Shown here in pieces: positions 7,206-15,919 of a DNA stretch of 64,000 nt. The notes beneath the pieces were generated by a model, which saw only the letters and a list, made by a program, of their open reading frames with translations, was not told where the DNA came from and did no database searches. Source of the DNA: Flavobacterium sharifuzzamanii (GTDB lineage: Bacteria; Bacteroidota; Bacteroidia; Flavobacteriales; Flavobacteriaceae); assembly GCF_003254585.1 (NCBI RefSeq), contig NZ_QJGZ01000041.1, forward strand, positions 372,001 to 436,000, in the 5' to 3' direction. The stretch's first letter is position 1. Every line of letters starts with the position of its first letter. Position numbers and translations under genes: made by a program.

Positions 7206-8195
7206 TTGAAATTGGAAAATATACCAAATCCCATTATAATTCAAGATTTCATCACAGAAAGTGGTGCAACTTATCATTCTATACCATTAAGTTTTACGCT
7301 TGCTGGGCAGCCTTTGCATAGCGCGCCTATTGTTTTGGTTAATCATGCTTTAACTGGAAACTCGCAGGTGACTGGCGAAAATGGCTGGTGGAATGATTTA
7401 ATTGGTGAAGGTAAAACCATCGATACTGCTGTTTATACCATTTTGTCTTTTGATGTTCCAGGAAACGGAAGCGATTCTTTCTTAATCGATAACTATTTAG
7501 ATTTTACAGCGAGAGACATTGCAAGAATCTTTATTGAAGGAATTAAAGCTTTACAAATTGAAAAGCTTTTTGCTGTTATTGGAGGTTCTGTTGGAGGTGG
7601 AATTGCATGGGAAATTTTAGCTTTAGCGCCAAACATCACAGAAAACCTTATTCCGATTGCGAGCGACTGGAAATCGACAGACTGGCTTATCGCAAATTGC
7701 TTTTTGCAAGAGCAAATTCTAAATAATTCTTCAAGACCAATTGAAGATGCAAGAATTCATGCCATGCTTTGCTACCGTTCGCCAGAATCATTCAAAGAGA
7801 AATTTCAAAGAACAATTCATCAAGATCTTTTGATTTTTAATATCGAAAGCTGGCTGGCGCATCATGGAAAAAAATTGCAGAAGAGATTCCAATTGTCTTC
7901 TTATAAATTAATGAATCAATTGCTTAAAACAATTGATATTACTAGAAATAGTGAAAGTTTTGAAAACTTAATGTCTAAAACAAAAGCTTCAATTCATATT
8001 GTCGGAATCAATTCGGATTTGTTTTTTACAGCAAAAGAAAACGTAGAAACCTATGAAGAATTGAAGAAGTTTAAAGACAATGTTTTCTACAGCGAAATTG
8101 ATTCGGTTCACGGACATGACGCTTTTTTAATCGAGTACAAACAATTAGATCATTTACTTGCCGACATTTTTAAGGCAGAAACAATAAAGAAATAA
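7206..8195 (+). CDS. metX: Homoserine O-acetyltransferase-like alpha/beta hydrolase
   Basis: A 329-residue protein of the MetX branch of the alpha/beta-hydrolase fold, expected to acetylate homoserine with acetyl-CoA. Visible family motifs are NHALTGNSQV near the N terminus, the nucleophile elbow VIGGSVGGG with the catalytic Ser, the acid region NSDLFFT, and the histidine in GHDAFLIEY. It is somewhat shorter than typical MetX. The start is TTG, 72 bases after the SAM riboswitch, with no better ATG nearby. One base separates its stop from the thrA start, so the two are co-transcribed and probably co-translated. Serine or succinyl specificity cannot be excluded from sequence. Confidence 0.85.
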   Translation: MKLENIPNPIIIQDFITESGATYHSIPLSFTLAGQPLHSAPIVLVNHALTGNSQVTGENGWWNDLIGEGKTIDTAVYTILSFDVPGNGSDSFLIDNYLDFTARDIARIFIEGIKALQIEKLFAVIGGSVGGGIAWEILALAPNITENLIPIASDWKSTDWLIANCFLQEQILNNSSRPIEDARIHAMLCYRSPESFKEKFQRTIHQDLLIFNIESWLAHHGKKLQKRFQLSSYKLMNQLLKTIDITRNSESFENLMSKTKASIHIVGINSDLFFTAKENVETYEELKKFKDNVFYSEIDSVHGHDAFLIEYKQLDHLLADIFKAETIKK

Positions 8196-8196
8196 A

Positions 8197-10611
8197 ATGA
8201 AAGTATTAAAATTTGGAGGTAAATCATTAGCAAACGGAGAAGGACTTAACAAAGTTGTTTCAATCATTTCTGATAAAGTAAGTCAAGGCGAAAAAATTGC
8301 CGTTGTAGTATCTGCACGCGGAAATGCGACAGACGAGCTTGAATTTATCTTAAGCATTGCTGCTAAAAATGGCAGTTATAAAGAATTATTAGAAAATTTC
8401 AAAAAATATCAAATATCAGATTACCCGCAAGTTGATTTGTCTGAAGAGTTTAATGTCTTAGACAAACTTTTTGAAGGCGTAAGCTTAATTGGCGATTATA
8501 GCAAAAAAATCAAAGATCAGATTTTGTCAAAAGGAGAATTGCTTTCGGCTAAATTATTGACGGCTATTTTGTTGGAAAAGGGAATTCCTGCCAATTTTGT
8601 AGATACAAGAGATTTATTGAAAACCGATTCTAAATTTGGCGATGCACAGCCATTAGAACAGCTTTCAAAGAAAAACGTAGTTAATTATTTTAAAGAACAT
8701 AACGGAGAAACGGTTAATATAGTTACAGGTTTCATTGGATCTAATAACAACAACGACACAACTACTTTAGGTAGAAATGGCAGTAACTATACCGCTTCGT
8801 TAATCGCAAATTATTTAAATGCTGAAGAATTACAAAACTTCACGCACGTAGACGGAATCTATACGGCAAACCCAGATTTGGTGGCCGATGCTAAGAAAAT
8901 TGAATATTTATCGTTTAATGAAGCGAATGAGCTGGCAAATTTTGGAGCAACAATTTTGCATGCAAAAACGATTATTCCGTTATTAGAAAAAAACATTCCG
9001 TTACGTATTTTAAATACTTTTAACCACGAAAATCGCGGAACTTTAATTACTTCAGATTCTTCTAAAGAAGGAATTAAAACACTTTCTGTTTTAGAAAATG
9101 TTTCTCTTGTAAATCTTGAAGGACGCGGATTGCTTGGAAAAGCAGGAGTCGATGCCCGAATTTTCAAAGTAATGGGCGATCACAACATCAGCGTGAGTAT
9201 CATTTCTCAAGGTTCTTCAGAAAGAGGAATCGGATTGGTTGTGGCAACAGAAAAAGCCACTCTTGCGATGGTTGAATTAGAGAAAGAATTTGAAAATGAC
9301 TTTTATTCAAAAGACGTAAATCAGATTACGGTGACAGACAATGTATCTGTAATTTCGATTATCGGGCAAGATTTGAGTACTTTCCACAAACCATACACCG
9401 CTTTAATCAAAAACAAAATTGTTCCGATTTTGTTTAACAACACTGTAACTGGTAAAAACGTGAGTTTGGTTGTTAAAAAAGAGGAATTAAATAAAGCGCT
9501 TAACGTAATTCACGGAGAGATTTTTGGAGTTTCGAAGAAAATCAATATTGCGATTTTTGGTCACGGATTAGTTGGTGGAACTTTAATCAATCAGATTTTA
9601 GAATCGGCTGCAGCAATCGAAAAACGTAAGGACATTAAGCTAAATGTTTTCGCTATAGCGAATTCTAAAAAATTGCTTTTAAACAAATACGGTGTTAACA
9701 GCAATTGGAAAAACGATATTGCAACTAAAGGCGAAGCTTACACGATCAAAGACATTATTGCTTACGCAAATGAACATCATTTAGAAAACTTAATTGCGAT
9801 TGATAACACCGCAAGTGCAACTTTTGTTGAGAATTACATTCCGCTTGTAGAAAGCAGTTTTGATTTGATTTCTTCTAATAAAGTAGCTAATACATTAAGT
9901 TATGGTTTCTACAAGGAATTGAGAAAAGCTTTGGCAGAAAACCAAAAGAATTATTTGTATGAAACGAATGTTGGTGCAGGTTTGCCATTAATTGACACCA
10001 TTAAATTATTGCACCTTTCAGGAGAAAACATCACGAAAATTAAAGGGGTTTTCTCTGGAACATTAAGTTATTTGTTTAATAATTTCTCTGCAAAAGATGC
10101 GCCTTTTAGCGAAATCTTGCAGGAAGCAATTGATAACGGATATACAGAACCAGATCCGCGTGAAGATTTATGCGGAAATGATGTTGGTAGAAAATTATTA
10201 ATTTTAGCTAGAGAATTAGATTTGCAAAATGAATTTGAAGAAATCTCAATTCAGAATTTAATTCCAGAACACTTACGTGAAGGAAGCGCTGCCGATTTCT
10301 TGACGAAATTAAAAGAATTCGACCCAATTTATGCTAAAATAAAAGCAGAGCAACAGCCAAATCATGTATTGAGATATATTGGTGAATTGTCTGGAGATTT
10401 GCAGAATGACAAAGGAAATCTAGAAGTTAAATTAGTTTCAGTGCCAAAAGATACTGCATTAGGCGGATTAAAAGGTTCTGATTCTTTCTTCGAAATTTAT
10501 ACAGAATCTTACGGAGATCGTCCAATCGTTATTCAGGGAGCTGGTGCAGGTTCTGCGGTAACGGCAAGAGGAGTTTTCGGAGATATTTTGAGATTATCTG
10601 ATAAAGGATAA
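8197..10611 (+). CDS. thrA: Bifunctional aspartokinase / homoserine dehydrogenase
   Basis: The 804-residue fusion catalyses the first and third steps of the aspartate pathway. Residues 1-290 are aspartokinase (KFGGKSLANGEG start, GFIGSNNNNDTTTLGRNGSNYTAS region). Residues about 300-440 hold ACT-type regulatory domains (GRGLLGKAGVDARIF; SIISQGSSERGI). From residue 449 the homoserine dehydrogenase half begins (FGHGLVGG), with GAGLP, SGTLSY and GYTEPDPREDLCGNDVGRK intact. Length and order match enterobacterial ThrA. Being behind a SAM riboswitch with metX suggests that this copy serves methionine, with feedback by threonine through the ACT domains likely but not shown. Confidence 0.96.
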   Translation: MKVLKFGGKSLANGEGLNKVVSIISDKVSQGEKIAVVVSARGNATDELEFILSIAAKNGSYKELLENFKKYQISDYPQVDLSEEFNVLDKLFEGVSLIGDYSKKIKDQILSKGELLSAKLLTAILLEKGIPANFVDTRDLLKTDSKFGDAQPLEQLSKKNVVNYFKEHNGETVNIVTGFIGSNNNNDTTTLGRNGSNYTASLIANYLNAEELQNFTHVDGIYTANPDLVADAKKIEYLSFNEANELANFGATILHAKTIIPLLEKNIPLRILNTFNHENRGTLITSDSSKEGIKTLSVLENVSLVNLEGRGLLGKAGVDARIFKVMGDHNISVSIISQGSSERGIGLVVATEKATLAMVELEKEFENDFYSKDVNQITVTDNVSVISIIGQDLSTFHKPYTALIKNKIVPILFNNTVTGKNVSLVVKKEELNKALNVIHGEIFGVSKKINIAIFGHGLVGGTLINQILESAAAIEKRKDIKLNVFAIANSKKLLLNKYGVNSNWKNDIATKGEAYTIKDIIAYANEHHLENLIAIDNTASATFVENYIPLVESSFDLISSNKVANTLSYGFYKELRKALAENQKNYLYETNVGAGLPLIDTIKLLHLSGENITKIKGVFSGTLSYLFNNFSAKDAPFSEILQEAIDNGYTEPDPREDLCGNDVGRKLLILARELDLQNEFEEISIQNLIPEHLREGSAADFLTKLKEFDPIYAKIKAEQQPNHVLRYIGELSGDLQNDKGNLEVKLVSVPKDTALGGLKGSDSFFEIYTESYGDRPIVIQGAGAGSAVTARGVFGDILRLSDKG

Positions 10612-10635
10612 TCGATTTTTAGATTTATATAGAAA

Positions 10636-11286
10636 TTGAAATTTAAGACTTTTTTGCAAGGTTGGGGCTGTGGAATATTATTTCTCGGTCCTTTTGTAAT
10701 AGTTGGGCTGGGAACTTTGTTTTTTAGTTTGTATGCCATAACTAAGGGAGTGCAGGCTGAAAATTGGATTCAAGTTCCAGCGAATATCGAAAAAGTTGAT
10801 ATGAATTCATATTCTAGAAAAGGAAGTACTTCGTATGAAGTTGCGATTAAATATTCTTATGTAATAGGAGTGCAAAAATATTGGGGAAATAGAATCGGGT
10901 TTGGCTACGGCGTGAGTAATATAGAAGATCATGATACTTTGTTTCTTGTTTTAAAAGAAAGCAAAAGAATTATGGTTTATGTTGATCCCGATGACAACAA
11001 AGAATCAATAGTAATTCCTGGTGTGAATGATAGCATTATTTTTACGCTGATTTTTTCAATATTGTGGAATTCATTGCTTCTCTTTTTGATTTTTTTGCCT
11101 TTAATTGCGAAAAGTAGAAATAGAAATATTGAGAATAGTTTTATACTGAAATATCGTATTCATGCATTAATAATTATATGGGCAATAGGGCTATTTATTT
11201 TATTAAATGGCTATTTTCATCTTAATATAGAAAACAAAATCAATGTTATTGAAAGAACAAAAAACATTGATTCAAATACAGAATAA
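10636..11286 (+). CDS. DUF3592-like membrane protein
   Basis: The 216-residue protein has three clear membrane segments: residues about 8-35 (GCGILFLGPFVIVGLGTLFF), about 134-158 and about 175-195. A roughly 90-residue extracytoplasmic segment between the first two reads like DUF3592 (WIQVPANIEKVD, SYEVAIKYSYVIGVQKYWGNRI, VYVDPDDNKESIVIPG). Function unknown. It starts with TTG 25 bases after thrA and is followed 24 bases later by the OsmC gene, so it may share the SAM-regulated transcript without having a role in methionine synthesis. Confidence 0.7.
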   Translation: MKFKTFLQGWGCGILFLGPFVIVGLGTLFFSLYAITKGVQAENWIQVPANIEKVDMNSYSRKGSTSYEVAIKYSYVIGVQKYWGNRIGFGYGVSNIEDHDTLFLVLKESKRIMVYVDPDDNKESIVIPGVNDSIIFTLIFSILWNSLLLFLIFLPLIAKSRNRNIENSFILKYRIHALIIIWAIGLFILLNGYFHLNIENKINVIERTKNIDSNTE

Positions 11287-11309
11287 AAAAACAAAAAAAT
11301 AACAACACA

Positions 11310-11735
11310 ATGAAAGTAACTTTAAACAGAGTAAATGACGCATTTCATTTTAAAGTAAAAAATGAACGCGGACACGTAGTTGACGTTGATAGCAGAGCCG
11401 AATTTGGCGGAAGCGATTTAGGTGCAAGTCCAATGGAATTAGTATTAATGGGAGTTGCGGGATGCAGCGCTATTGATATGATTTCGATCTTAAAAAAACA
11501 GCGTCAGGAAATCACTTCTTTTAACGCTGAGGTTGAAGGAACGCGAGTTCAAATTGAAGAGGCAAAACCTTTTAAAGAAATCGATGTGGTTTTTTATTTG
11601 GAAGGAGAAATCAATCCAGAAAAAGCAAAAAAAGCAGCGCAACTTTCTTTTGAGAAATATTGTTCAGTTGCCAAAACGGTTGAGCCGACAGCAACCATTA
11701 ACTACAAAGTTGTCTTGAATAACGAAGCTTTATAA
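11310..11735 (+). CDS. OsmC family protein (thiol peroxidase type)
   Basis: A 141-residue OsmC/Ohr-fold protein. Both family cysteines are present, one in GVAGCSAIDM and one in KYCSVAKTV, so reduction of organic hydroperoxides or reactive sulfur species is plausible. Other family features are EFGGSDLGASPMELVL and the C-terminal AKTVEPTATINYKV. It lies in line with the metX-thrA transcript, and OsmC proteins are frequent partners of sulfur genes in Bacteroidota. Substrate is not determined. Confidence 0.88.
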   Translation: MKVTLNRVNDAFHFKVKNERGHVVDVDSRAEFGGSDLGASPMELVLMGVAGCSAIDMISILKKQRQEITSFNAEVEGTRVQIEEAKPFKEIDVVFYLEGEINPEKAKKAAQLSFEKYCSVAKTVEPTATINYKVVLNNEAL

Positions 11736-11821
11736 ATTAGATAATTTGTCAATTTGAGAATTTGAAAATATTCAGATTGCGCATAAATAATTGACTTGTT
11801 TTAGTTTAGATTTCAGTTTTA

Positions 11822-11846
11822 AAACTTGAAACCTGAAACTTGAAAC
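11822..11846 (+). repeat. Short-period GAAAC word array upstream of metZ
   Basis: ACTTGAAACCTGAAACTTG shows three copies of a 7-8-base word (A/C-CTTGAAAC). The array ends 23 bases before the metZ start codon. Similar arrays precede cysD, cysN and rng and form a hairpin after metH. Confidence 0.6.
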
Positions 11847-11869
11847 AAAAAAACAAAAAACAACACACA

Positions 11870-13042
11870 ATGAATACAGAAGAATTTGGTTTTGAAACAC
11901 AAGCCATTAGAACACAATTAGAAAGATCTCAATATTTAGAACACTCGGTGCCTTTGTACCTTTCATCAAGCTTCGTTTTTGAAGATGCTGAAGATATGAG
12001 AGCTTCTTTTACAGAAGAAAAAGAAAGAAATATTTACAGCCGTTTTAGTAACCCGAACACTACAGAATTTGTAGAAAAGATCTGCAAAATGGAAGGAGCC
12101 GATTCTGGTTATGCTTTCGCAACAGGAATGGCAGCGGTATATTCTACTTTTGTAGCATTATTAAATTCTGGAGATCATATTGTTTCTGCAAGCAGTGTTT
12201 TCGGTTCTACTCATGCTTTGTTTATGACTTATTTCCCAAAATGGAATATCGAAACTTCGTATTTCGAAATCAATAAGCCGGAAACAATTGAAAGCTTCAT
12301 TAAACCAAACACAAAAATTTTATACGCCGAATCTCCAACAAACCCTGGAGTTGATGTAATTGACTTAGAATTGTTAGGAAATATTGCTAAAAAACACAAC
12401 TTGATTTTAATTATTGACAACTGTTTTGCGACGCCATATTTACAGCAACCAATTAAATTTGGAGCCCATTTGGTAATTCATTCAGCAACAAAATTAATCG
12501 ATGGACAAGGACGTGTTTTAGGAGGAGTTACAGTTGGAGATGCAGAATTAATCAGACAGATTTATTTGTTTTCAAGAAATACAGGGCCAGCTTTATCACC
12601 GTTTAATGCTTGGGTTCTGTCAAAAAGTTTAGAGACTTTAGCTATTCGTGTAGATAGACATTGCGAAAATGCATTAAAAGTTGCGGAGTTTTTAGAAAGC
12701 CATCCAAATGTAAACAGCGTAAAATATCCGTTCTTGAAATCGCATCCACAGTACGAAATTGCTAAAAAACAGATGAAAGCAGGTGGAAACATTATTGCGT
12801 TTGAAATTAAAGGCGGTATCGAAGCAGGAAGAAAATTCTTGAATTCAATTCAACTTTGTTCATTATCTGCAAATATTGGAGATACAAGAACTATCGTAAC
12901 ACATCCAGCTTCTACAACACATAGCAAATTATCTGAAGAAGATCAATTAGCAGTTGGAATCACACAAGGTCTTGTTCGTGTTTCTGTTGGTTTAGAAACG
13001 GTTGAAGATGTAATTGAAGATTTAAAACAAGCGTTGGCTTAA
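11870..13042 (+). CDS. metZ: O-succinyl/O-acetylhomoserine sulfhydrylase
   Basis: A 390-residue trans-sulfuration family PLP enzyme; second homocysteine-forming enzyme of the window. It shows YLSSSFVFEDAEDMRA, YSRFSNPNT, ATGMAAVYSTFVALLNSGDH, the ring-binding Asp in LIIDNCFATPYLQQP and the PLP lysine in VIHSATKLIDGQGRVLGG, all diagnostic. ATG 11870 fits family N termini; a TTG ten codons upstream lies in the word array and is not needed. It is 134 bases after osmC, so may have its own promoter, though none with a good -7 box was found. A strong terminator follows. Whether it or the enzyme at 3435 is the main route is unknown. Confidence 0.9.
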   Translation: MNTEEFGFETQAIRTQLERSQYLEHSVPLYLSSSFVFEDAEDMRASFTEEKERNIYSRFSNPNTTEFVEKICKMEGADSGYAFATGMAAVYSTFVALLNSGDHIVSASSVFGSTHALFMTYFPKWNIETSYFEINKPETIESFIKPNTKILYAESPTNPGVDVIDLELLGNIAKKHNLILIIDNCFATPYLQQPIKFGAHLVIHSATKLIDGQGRVLGGVTVGDAELIRQIYLFSRNTGPALSPFNAWVLSKSLETLAIRVDRHCENALKVAEFLESHPNVNSVKYPFLKSHPQYEIAKKQMKAGGNIIAFEIKGGIEAGRKFLNSIQLCSLSANIGDTRTIVTHPASTTHSKLSEEDQLAVGITQGLVRVSVGLETVEDVIEDLKQALA

Positions 13043-13063
13043 ACATAAAATATAATACTTTTG

Positions 13064-13100
13064 AAGGGCTATTTTTTTTTGAAATAGCCCTTTCTTTGTT
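13064..13100 (+). terminator. Intrinsic terminator after metZ
   Basis: AAGGGCTATTT and AAATAGCCCTT flank a T/G-rich loop and are followed by TTTCTTTG. It ends the long plus-strand run that begins at metX. Confidence 0.85.
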
Positions 13101-13125
13101 ATTGAAAGAACCACTTTTCTTAATT

Positions 13126-13133
13126 TAGTTTTG
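13126..13133 (+). promoter_or_regulatory. -7 box TAGTTTTG of the small hydrolase gene
   Basis: A perfect TAnnTTTG ends only 6 bases before ATG 13140, so the transcript is expected to be leaderless or nearly so. It also argues against the TTG at 13131 as start. Confidence 0.6.
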
Positions 13134-13139
13134 CAACAT

Positions 13140-13652
13140 ATGAAAAAAACAAGATTGCTTTTGCTGTCAGATTTGTTTGGAGGCAATCCTGAATGGATTC
13201 AGAATTATATCGAAATTTTAGAAATTAAATTTGATGTTCAATATTATGATATTTTAAAATTAGCTCAGATTGATTCTTCACGTGATGAAAAGGAAATCCA
13301 TAATCAATTTTTGAATGGCGGAATTGAAAAAGCAGTAAATAACTTATTGAATTTTGAAAAAGAAAAAGTGGCCATTTTAGGTTTTAGCATTGGCGGAACT
13401 ATTGCGTGGAAAGCATCTCTAAGAGGCTTACAGATTACACAATTAGTGGCTGTTTCTTCAATAAGATTGCGTTTCGAAACTGAAATTCCTAGTTGTAAAG
13501 TGAAACTTTATTATGGTGAAAAAGATTTGAATAAGCCTAATATGCAGTGGTTTTTGGACTTAAAAATTTCAAATGAGATTATTGAAAATCAAGATCATAT
13601 TTTGTATCAGGAAAAAGATTATGCTTTTCTTATTTGTAGTAATTTTTTGTAA
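13140..13652 (+). CDS. Small alpha/beta-hydrolase
   Basis: A 170-residue protein with the alpha/beta-hydrolase core: an N-terminal beta strand (TRLLLLSDLFGG), nucleophile elbow GFSIGG with Ser, KLYYGEKD as probable acid strand and NQDHILY carrying the likely catalytic His. It resembles short dienelactone-hydrolase or thioesterase-like proteins. No signal peptide. The substrate is unknown. It has its own promoter and lies between metZ and an RDD protein, with no clear link to sulfur metabolism. Confidence 0.7.
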   Translation: MKKTRLLLLSDLFGGNPEWIQNYIEILEIKFDVQYYDILKLAQIDSSRDEKEIHNQFLNGGIEKAVNNLLNFEKEKVAILGFSIGGTIAWKASLRGLQITQLVAVSSIRLRFETEIPSCKVKLYYGEKDLNKPNMQWFLDLKISNEIIENQDHILYQEKDYAFLICSNFL

Positions 13653-13678
13653 TTAATACTTTAAAAGGTATATTTTTG
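13647..13678 (+). promoter_or_regulatory. Promoter of the RDD-protein gene
   Basis: TTG at 13647-13649 and a perfect TATTTTTG at 13671-13678 with a 21-base spacer. The -33 element overlaps the stop region of the previous gene. Confidence 0.65.
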
Positions 13679-13712
13679 TGGATCTAGAATATTTAATAAT
13701 CAAAGTGAAAAA

Positions 13713-14219
13713 ATGGATAATTCTACATATGTGGTGGAAAAGAAATTGTTGACATCTGATCGTGATCGTTTCTTTAATGGTATTATTGATTTTGTTTTTA
13801 TTTCAGTAAGCATATTTGTTTTTACGCTTGTGATTGTAATTATGGGTAATGTTTTTCAATGGGATATTTATAGTGTTTGGGTAGAAATTATGATAAGCCT
13901 AGGGCTAGTAGGGACATATCTTTCTTTTGCAATGCTTTATTATTTGTTTTTAGAAGGTCTTTTTGGAAGAACAATTGGGAAAATTGTCACTGGAAGTGTT
14001 GTAGTAGATGAAAATGGTTTAAAACCAAGTTTCAGAATTATTTTCGTTAGAACTTTATGTCGTTTAATTCCTTTTGAAGCATTATCGTTTTTAAGTAAAT
14101 CAGCAAGATTTTGGCATGATTCCTTTTCTAAAACTTATGTTGTGGAGAAAAAAGATTTAGAACAAGATATGGAAAATTTTTATTCTTTAGATTTAATTGG
14201 ACAAAAGGAAGTAATCTGA
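13713..14219 (+). CDS. RDD family membrane protein
   Basis: A 168-residue inner-membrane protein. It has the RDD-type start (DRDRFFNGIIDFVFISVSIFV), further membrane segments (VEIMISLGLVGTYLSFAMLYYLF) and the family's LFGRTIGKIVTGSVVVDENG followed by FVRTLCRLIPFEALSFL. RDD proteins have proposed transport or ion-handling roles, but this one's function is unknown. It has its own promoter and precedes the Rrf2 regulator. Confidence 0.85.
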   Translation: MDNSTYVVEKKLLTSDRDRFFNGIIDFVFISVSIFVFTLVIVIMGNVFQWDIYSVWVEIMISLGLVGTYLSFAMLYYLFLEGLFGRTIGKIVTGSVVVDENGLKPSFRIIFVRTLCRLIPFEALSFLSKSARFWHDSFSKTYVVEKKDLEQDMENFYSLDLIGQKEVI

Positions 14220-14247
14220 TAGATTTAGTAGAATTTAACTTTATTCT

Positions 14248-14279
14248 TTGTGATAGTTCAAACAAAAAGCATACTTTTG
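14248..14279 (+). promoter_or_regulatory. Promoter of the Rrf2 regulator gene
   Basis: TTG at 14248-14250, 21 bases, then perfect TACTTTTG at 14272-14279. The transcript would carry about 57 untranslated bases. Confidence 0.65.
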
Positions 14280-14341
14280 TTATTCAATAATTTGCAAGAG
14301 TTTGATTTGAAATTAAATTCGGCAATCTAAATTTTACATTA

Positions 14342-14752
14342 GTGCTTTCAAAGAAAACAAAATACGGAATTAAAGCTTTAACTTATTTAGCAAGACGTGA
14401 AAACAATGAACCGGTACAAATAGCTGAAATTGCGAAAAGCGAACATATTTCAATTAAATTTTTAGAAAGTATTTTATTGTTGTTAAGAAACTCGGGTTTT
14501 CTTGGTGCTAAAAAAGGAAAAGGTGGAGGTTATTATCTGATAAAAGATCCAAAAGATATCAGCATGGCTAAAGTATATCGAATTCTTGAAGGACCAATTG
14601 CCTTATTGCCTTGTGCGAGTCATAATTTTTACGAAAGATGCGATGACTGTGACGACGAATCAACTTGCGCTGCGCGACGATTAATGACAGAAGTTCGTGA
14701 TAATACACTTAAAATATTAGAAAGTAATTCTTTAGCAGATATTGCATTTTAG
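14342..14752 (+). CDS. Rrf2-family transcriptional regulator
   Basis: A 136-residue dimeric winged-helix regulator. The N-terminal half has the Rrf2 pattern KTKYGIKALTYLAR, IAEIAKSEHISIKFLESIL and the wing GAKKGKGGGYYL. Four Cys at about residues 91, 100, 103 and 109 (C-x8-C-x2-C-x5-C) could bind an Fe-S cluster or metal, or act as thiol sensors; this differs from the IscR/NsrR three-Cys spacing. Start is GTG with no ATG alternative. It sits beside the sulfate assimilation operon, where CymR-type Rrf2 proteins often act, and is the best candidate to bind the CGATAGG palindromes at 15644, 15871 and 25625. That link is inference. Confidence 0.9.
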   Translation: MLSKKTKYGIKALTYLARRENNEPVQIAEIAKSEHISIKFLESILLLLRNSGFLGAKKGKGGGYYLIKDPKDISMAKVYRILEGPIALLPCASHNFYERCDDCDDESTCAARRLMTEVRDNTLKILESNSLADIAF

Positions 14753-14775
14753 AAACTACTACTAATTATAAAACA

Positions 14776-14810
14776 AAAGACCATTTCTGAATTTGAAATG
14801 GTCTTTTTTT
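14776..14810. terminator. Bidirectional terminator between rrf2 and the TauE gene
   Basis: AAAGACCATTTC and GAAATGGTCTTT with a 7-base loop, T-run on the right and A-run on the left, placed between convergent genes. Confidence 0.85.
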
Positions 14811-14822
14811 ATTTATGATGTA

Positions 14823-15605
14823 TTAGAAAATCAATTTGTAACCTGCTAAGAAAAGCATTACAGCAATCGCATTTCTAAGAAACTGATCGGGAACTTTTCC
14901 GCTTAACATACTTCCACAATATATTCCAGGAAGTGATCCCATTAATAATTGTCCTAGCAAACCTAAATCTAAATTTCCCATTGATGCATGTCCAATTCCA
15001 GCAACTAAAGTTAAAGGAACAGCATGTGCGATTTCAGTTCCAACTAAACGGGGTGTTGGTAAAAGTGGATAAAGGAAAAATAAAGTCACAGTTCCTAAAG
15101 CTCCTGCTCCAATAGAAGTTAATGTTACAGTTGCTCCTAATAGTATTCCTATCCCTATTGTCAGCATATTTTGTGTAGTGCTTTCGCTATGGAATTTATC
15201 TCCAGCATGTTTTTGAGAGAACTTTAAAAGCCTTTTTTTGAAAATAATTGCAACAGAGGTAAATAGTAAAGCCCAACCTAAACTATATTTAATAACGCCA
15301 TTAATAGTTTCAATATCAGTTTTAATGCTGTTTAAAATCCATAATGTTATTAAAGAAGCGGGTACACTGCCAAGAGTGAGCCAACCTGTAATTTTCCAGT
15401 TGATATTGCCTTTTTTATTGTGAACAAAAACACCACCTGCTTTAGTAAATGCGGCGTATAATAAATCGGTTCCTACTGCGGTTGTTGGCGGAATATTAAA
15501 ATATAATAAAATAGGAGTCATTAATGAGCCTCCTCCAACACCAGTTAATCCGACAATAAAACCAACTACTAAACCTGCAATTACAAGACCGATCTGAAAA
15601 TCCAT
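14823..15605 (-). CDS. TauE/SafE family sulfur-compound permease
   Basis: A 260-residue protein of the TauE/SafE (DUF81) family with about eight membrane segments. The hallmark GLVIAGLVVGFIVGLTGVGG is at the N terminus and a second half-repeat (TVTLTSIGAGALGTVTLFFLYP) is in the middle. Such proteins move sulfite, sulfate or organosulfur anions across the inner membrane. Start at ATG 15605; a TTG ten codons upstream is less likely. It is divergent from the cys operon and has a CGATAGG palindrome 38 bases upstream, so it is probably in the same regulon. Confidence 0.88.
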   Translation of the reverse strand: MDFQIGLVIAGLVVGFIVGLTGVGGGSLMTPILLYFNIPPTTAVGTDLLYAAFTKAGGVFVHNKKGNINWKITGWLTLGSVPASLITLWILNSIKTDIETINGVIKYSLGWALLFTSVAIIFKKRLLKFSQKHAGDKFHSESTTQNMLTIGIGILLGATVTLTSIGAGALGTVTLFFLYPLLPTPRLVGTEIAHAVPLTLVAGIGHASMGNLDLGLLGQLLMGSLPGIYCGSMLSGKVPDQFLRNAIAVMLFLAGYKLIF

Positions 15606-15643
15606 GAAAAAATATTTGCCGCTAAAATACAACAATTTTATAA

Positions 15644-15659
15644 TAATCCTATCGATTTT
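15644..15659 (-). promoter_or_regulatory. Candidate Rrf2-type operator, copy 1 (tauE-like gene)
   Basis: Minus strand AAAATCGATAGGATTA. It shares the core CGATAGG and A/T flanks with the sites at 15871 and 25625 and resembles the ATAGGAATT half-site known for CymR. It lies upstream of the minus-strand permease. Confidence 0.5.
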
Positions 15660-15828
15660 ATAGAGATTAGAAAAAGGTATTTAATAAACAAATGTTTTTG
15701 ATGTATATATTGTTTAAATATCTTGTTGTGCAGTGTTATTTGTGAAATTATTGGGCAAAAATGCTAAATCTCTCTTTTAGAATGCTATAAAAGGTTAATT
15801 GATGGTTTAAAAAAATAATAATATTGCT

Positions 15829-15857
15829 TTGTAATTTAGAAATAAGTAGTATTTTTG
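15829..15857 (+). promoter_or_regulatory. Promoter of the sulfate assimilation operon
   Basis: TTG at 15829-15831, 18 bases, then perfect TATTTTTG at 15850-15857. Transcription should start near 15863, just before the palindrome at 15871. Confidence 0.65.
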
Positions 15858-15870
15858 CAAAGTAATCTAC

Positions 15871-15886
15871 TAACCCGATAGGGTAA
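15871..15886 (+). promoter_or_regulatory. Candidate Rrf2-type operator, copy 2 (cys operon)
   Basis: TAACCCGATAGGGTAA is a near-perfect palindrome around GATA. It begins about 14 bases after the -7 box, a location where a bound repressor would block transcription of the cys operon. Confidence 0.6.
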
Positions 15887-15919
15887 TGGTTTTTCGAAAC
15901 AAATTCAATCATTTTTAAT

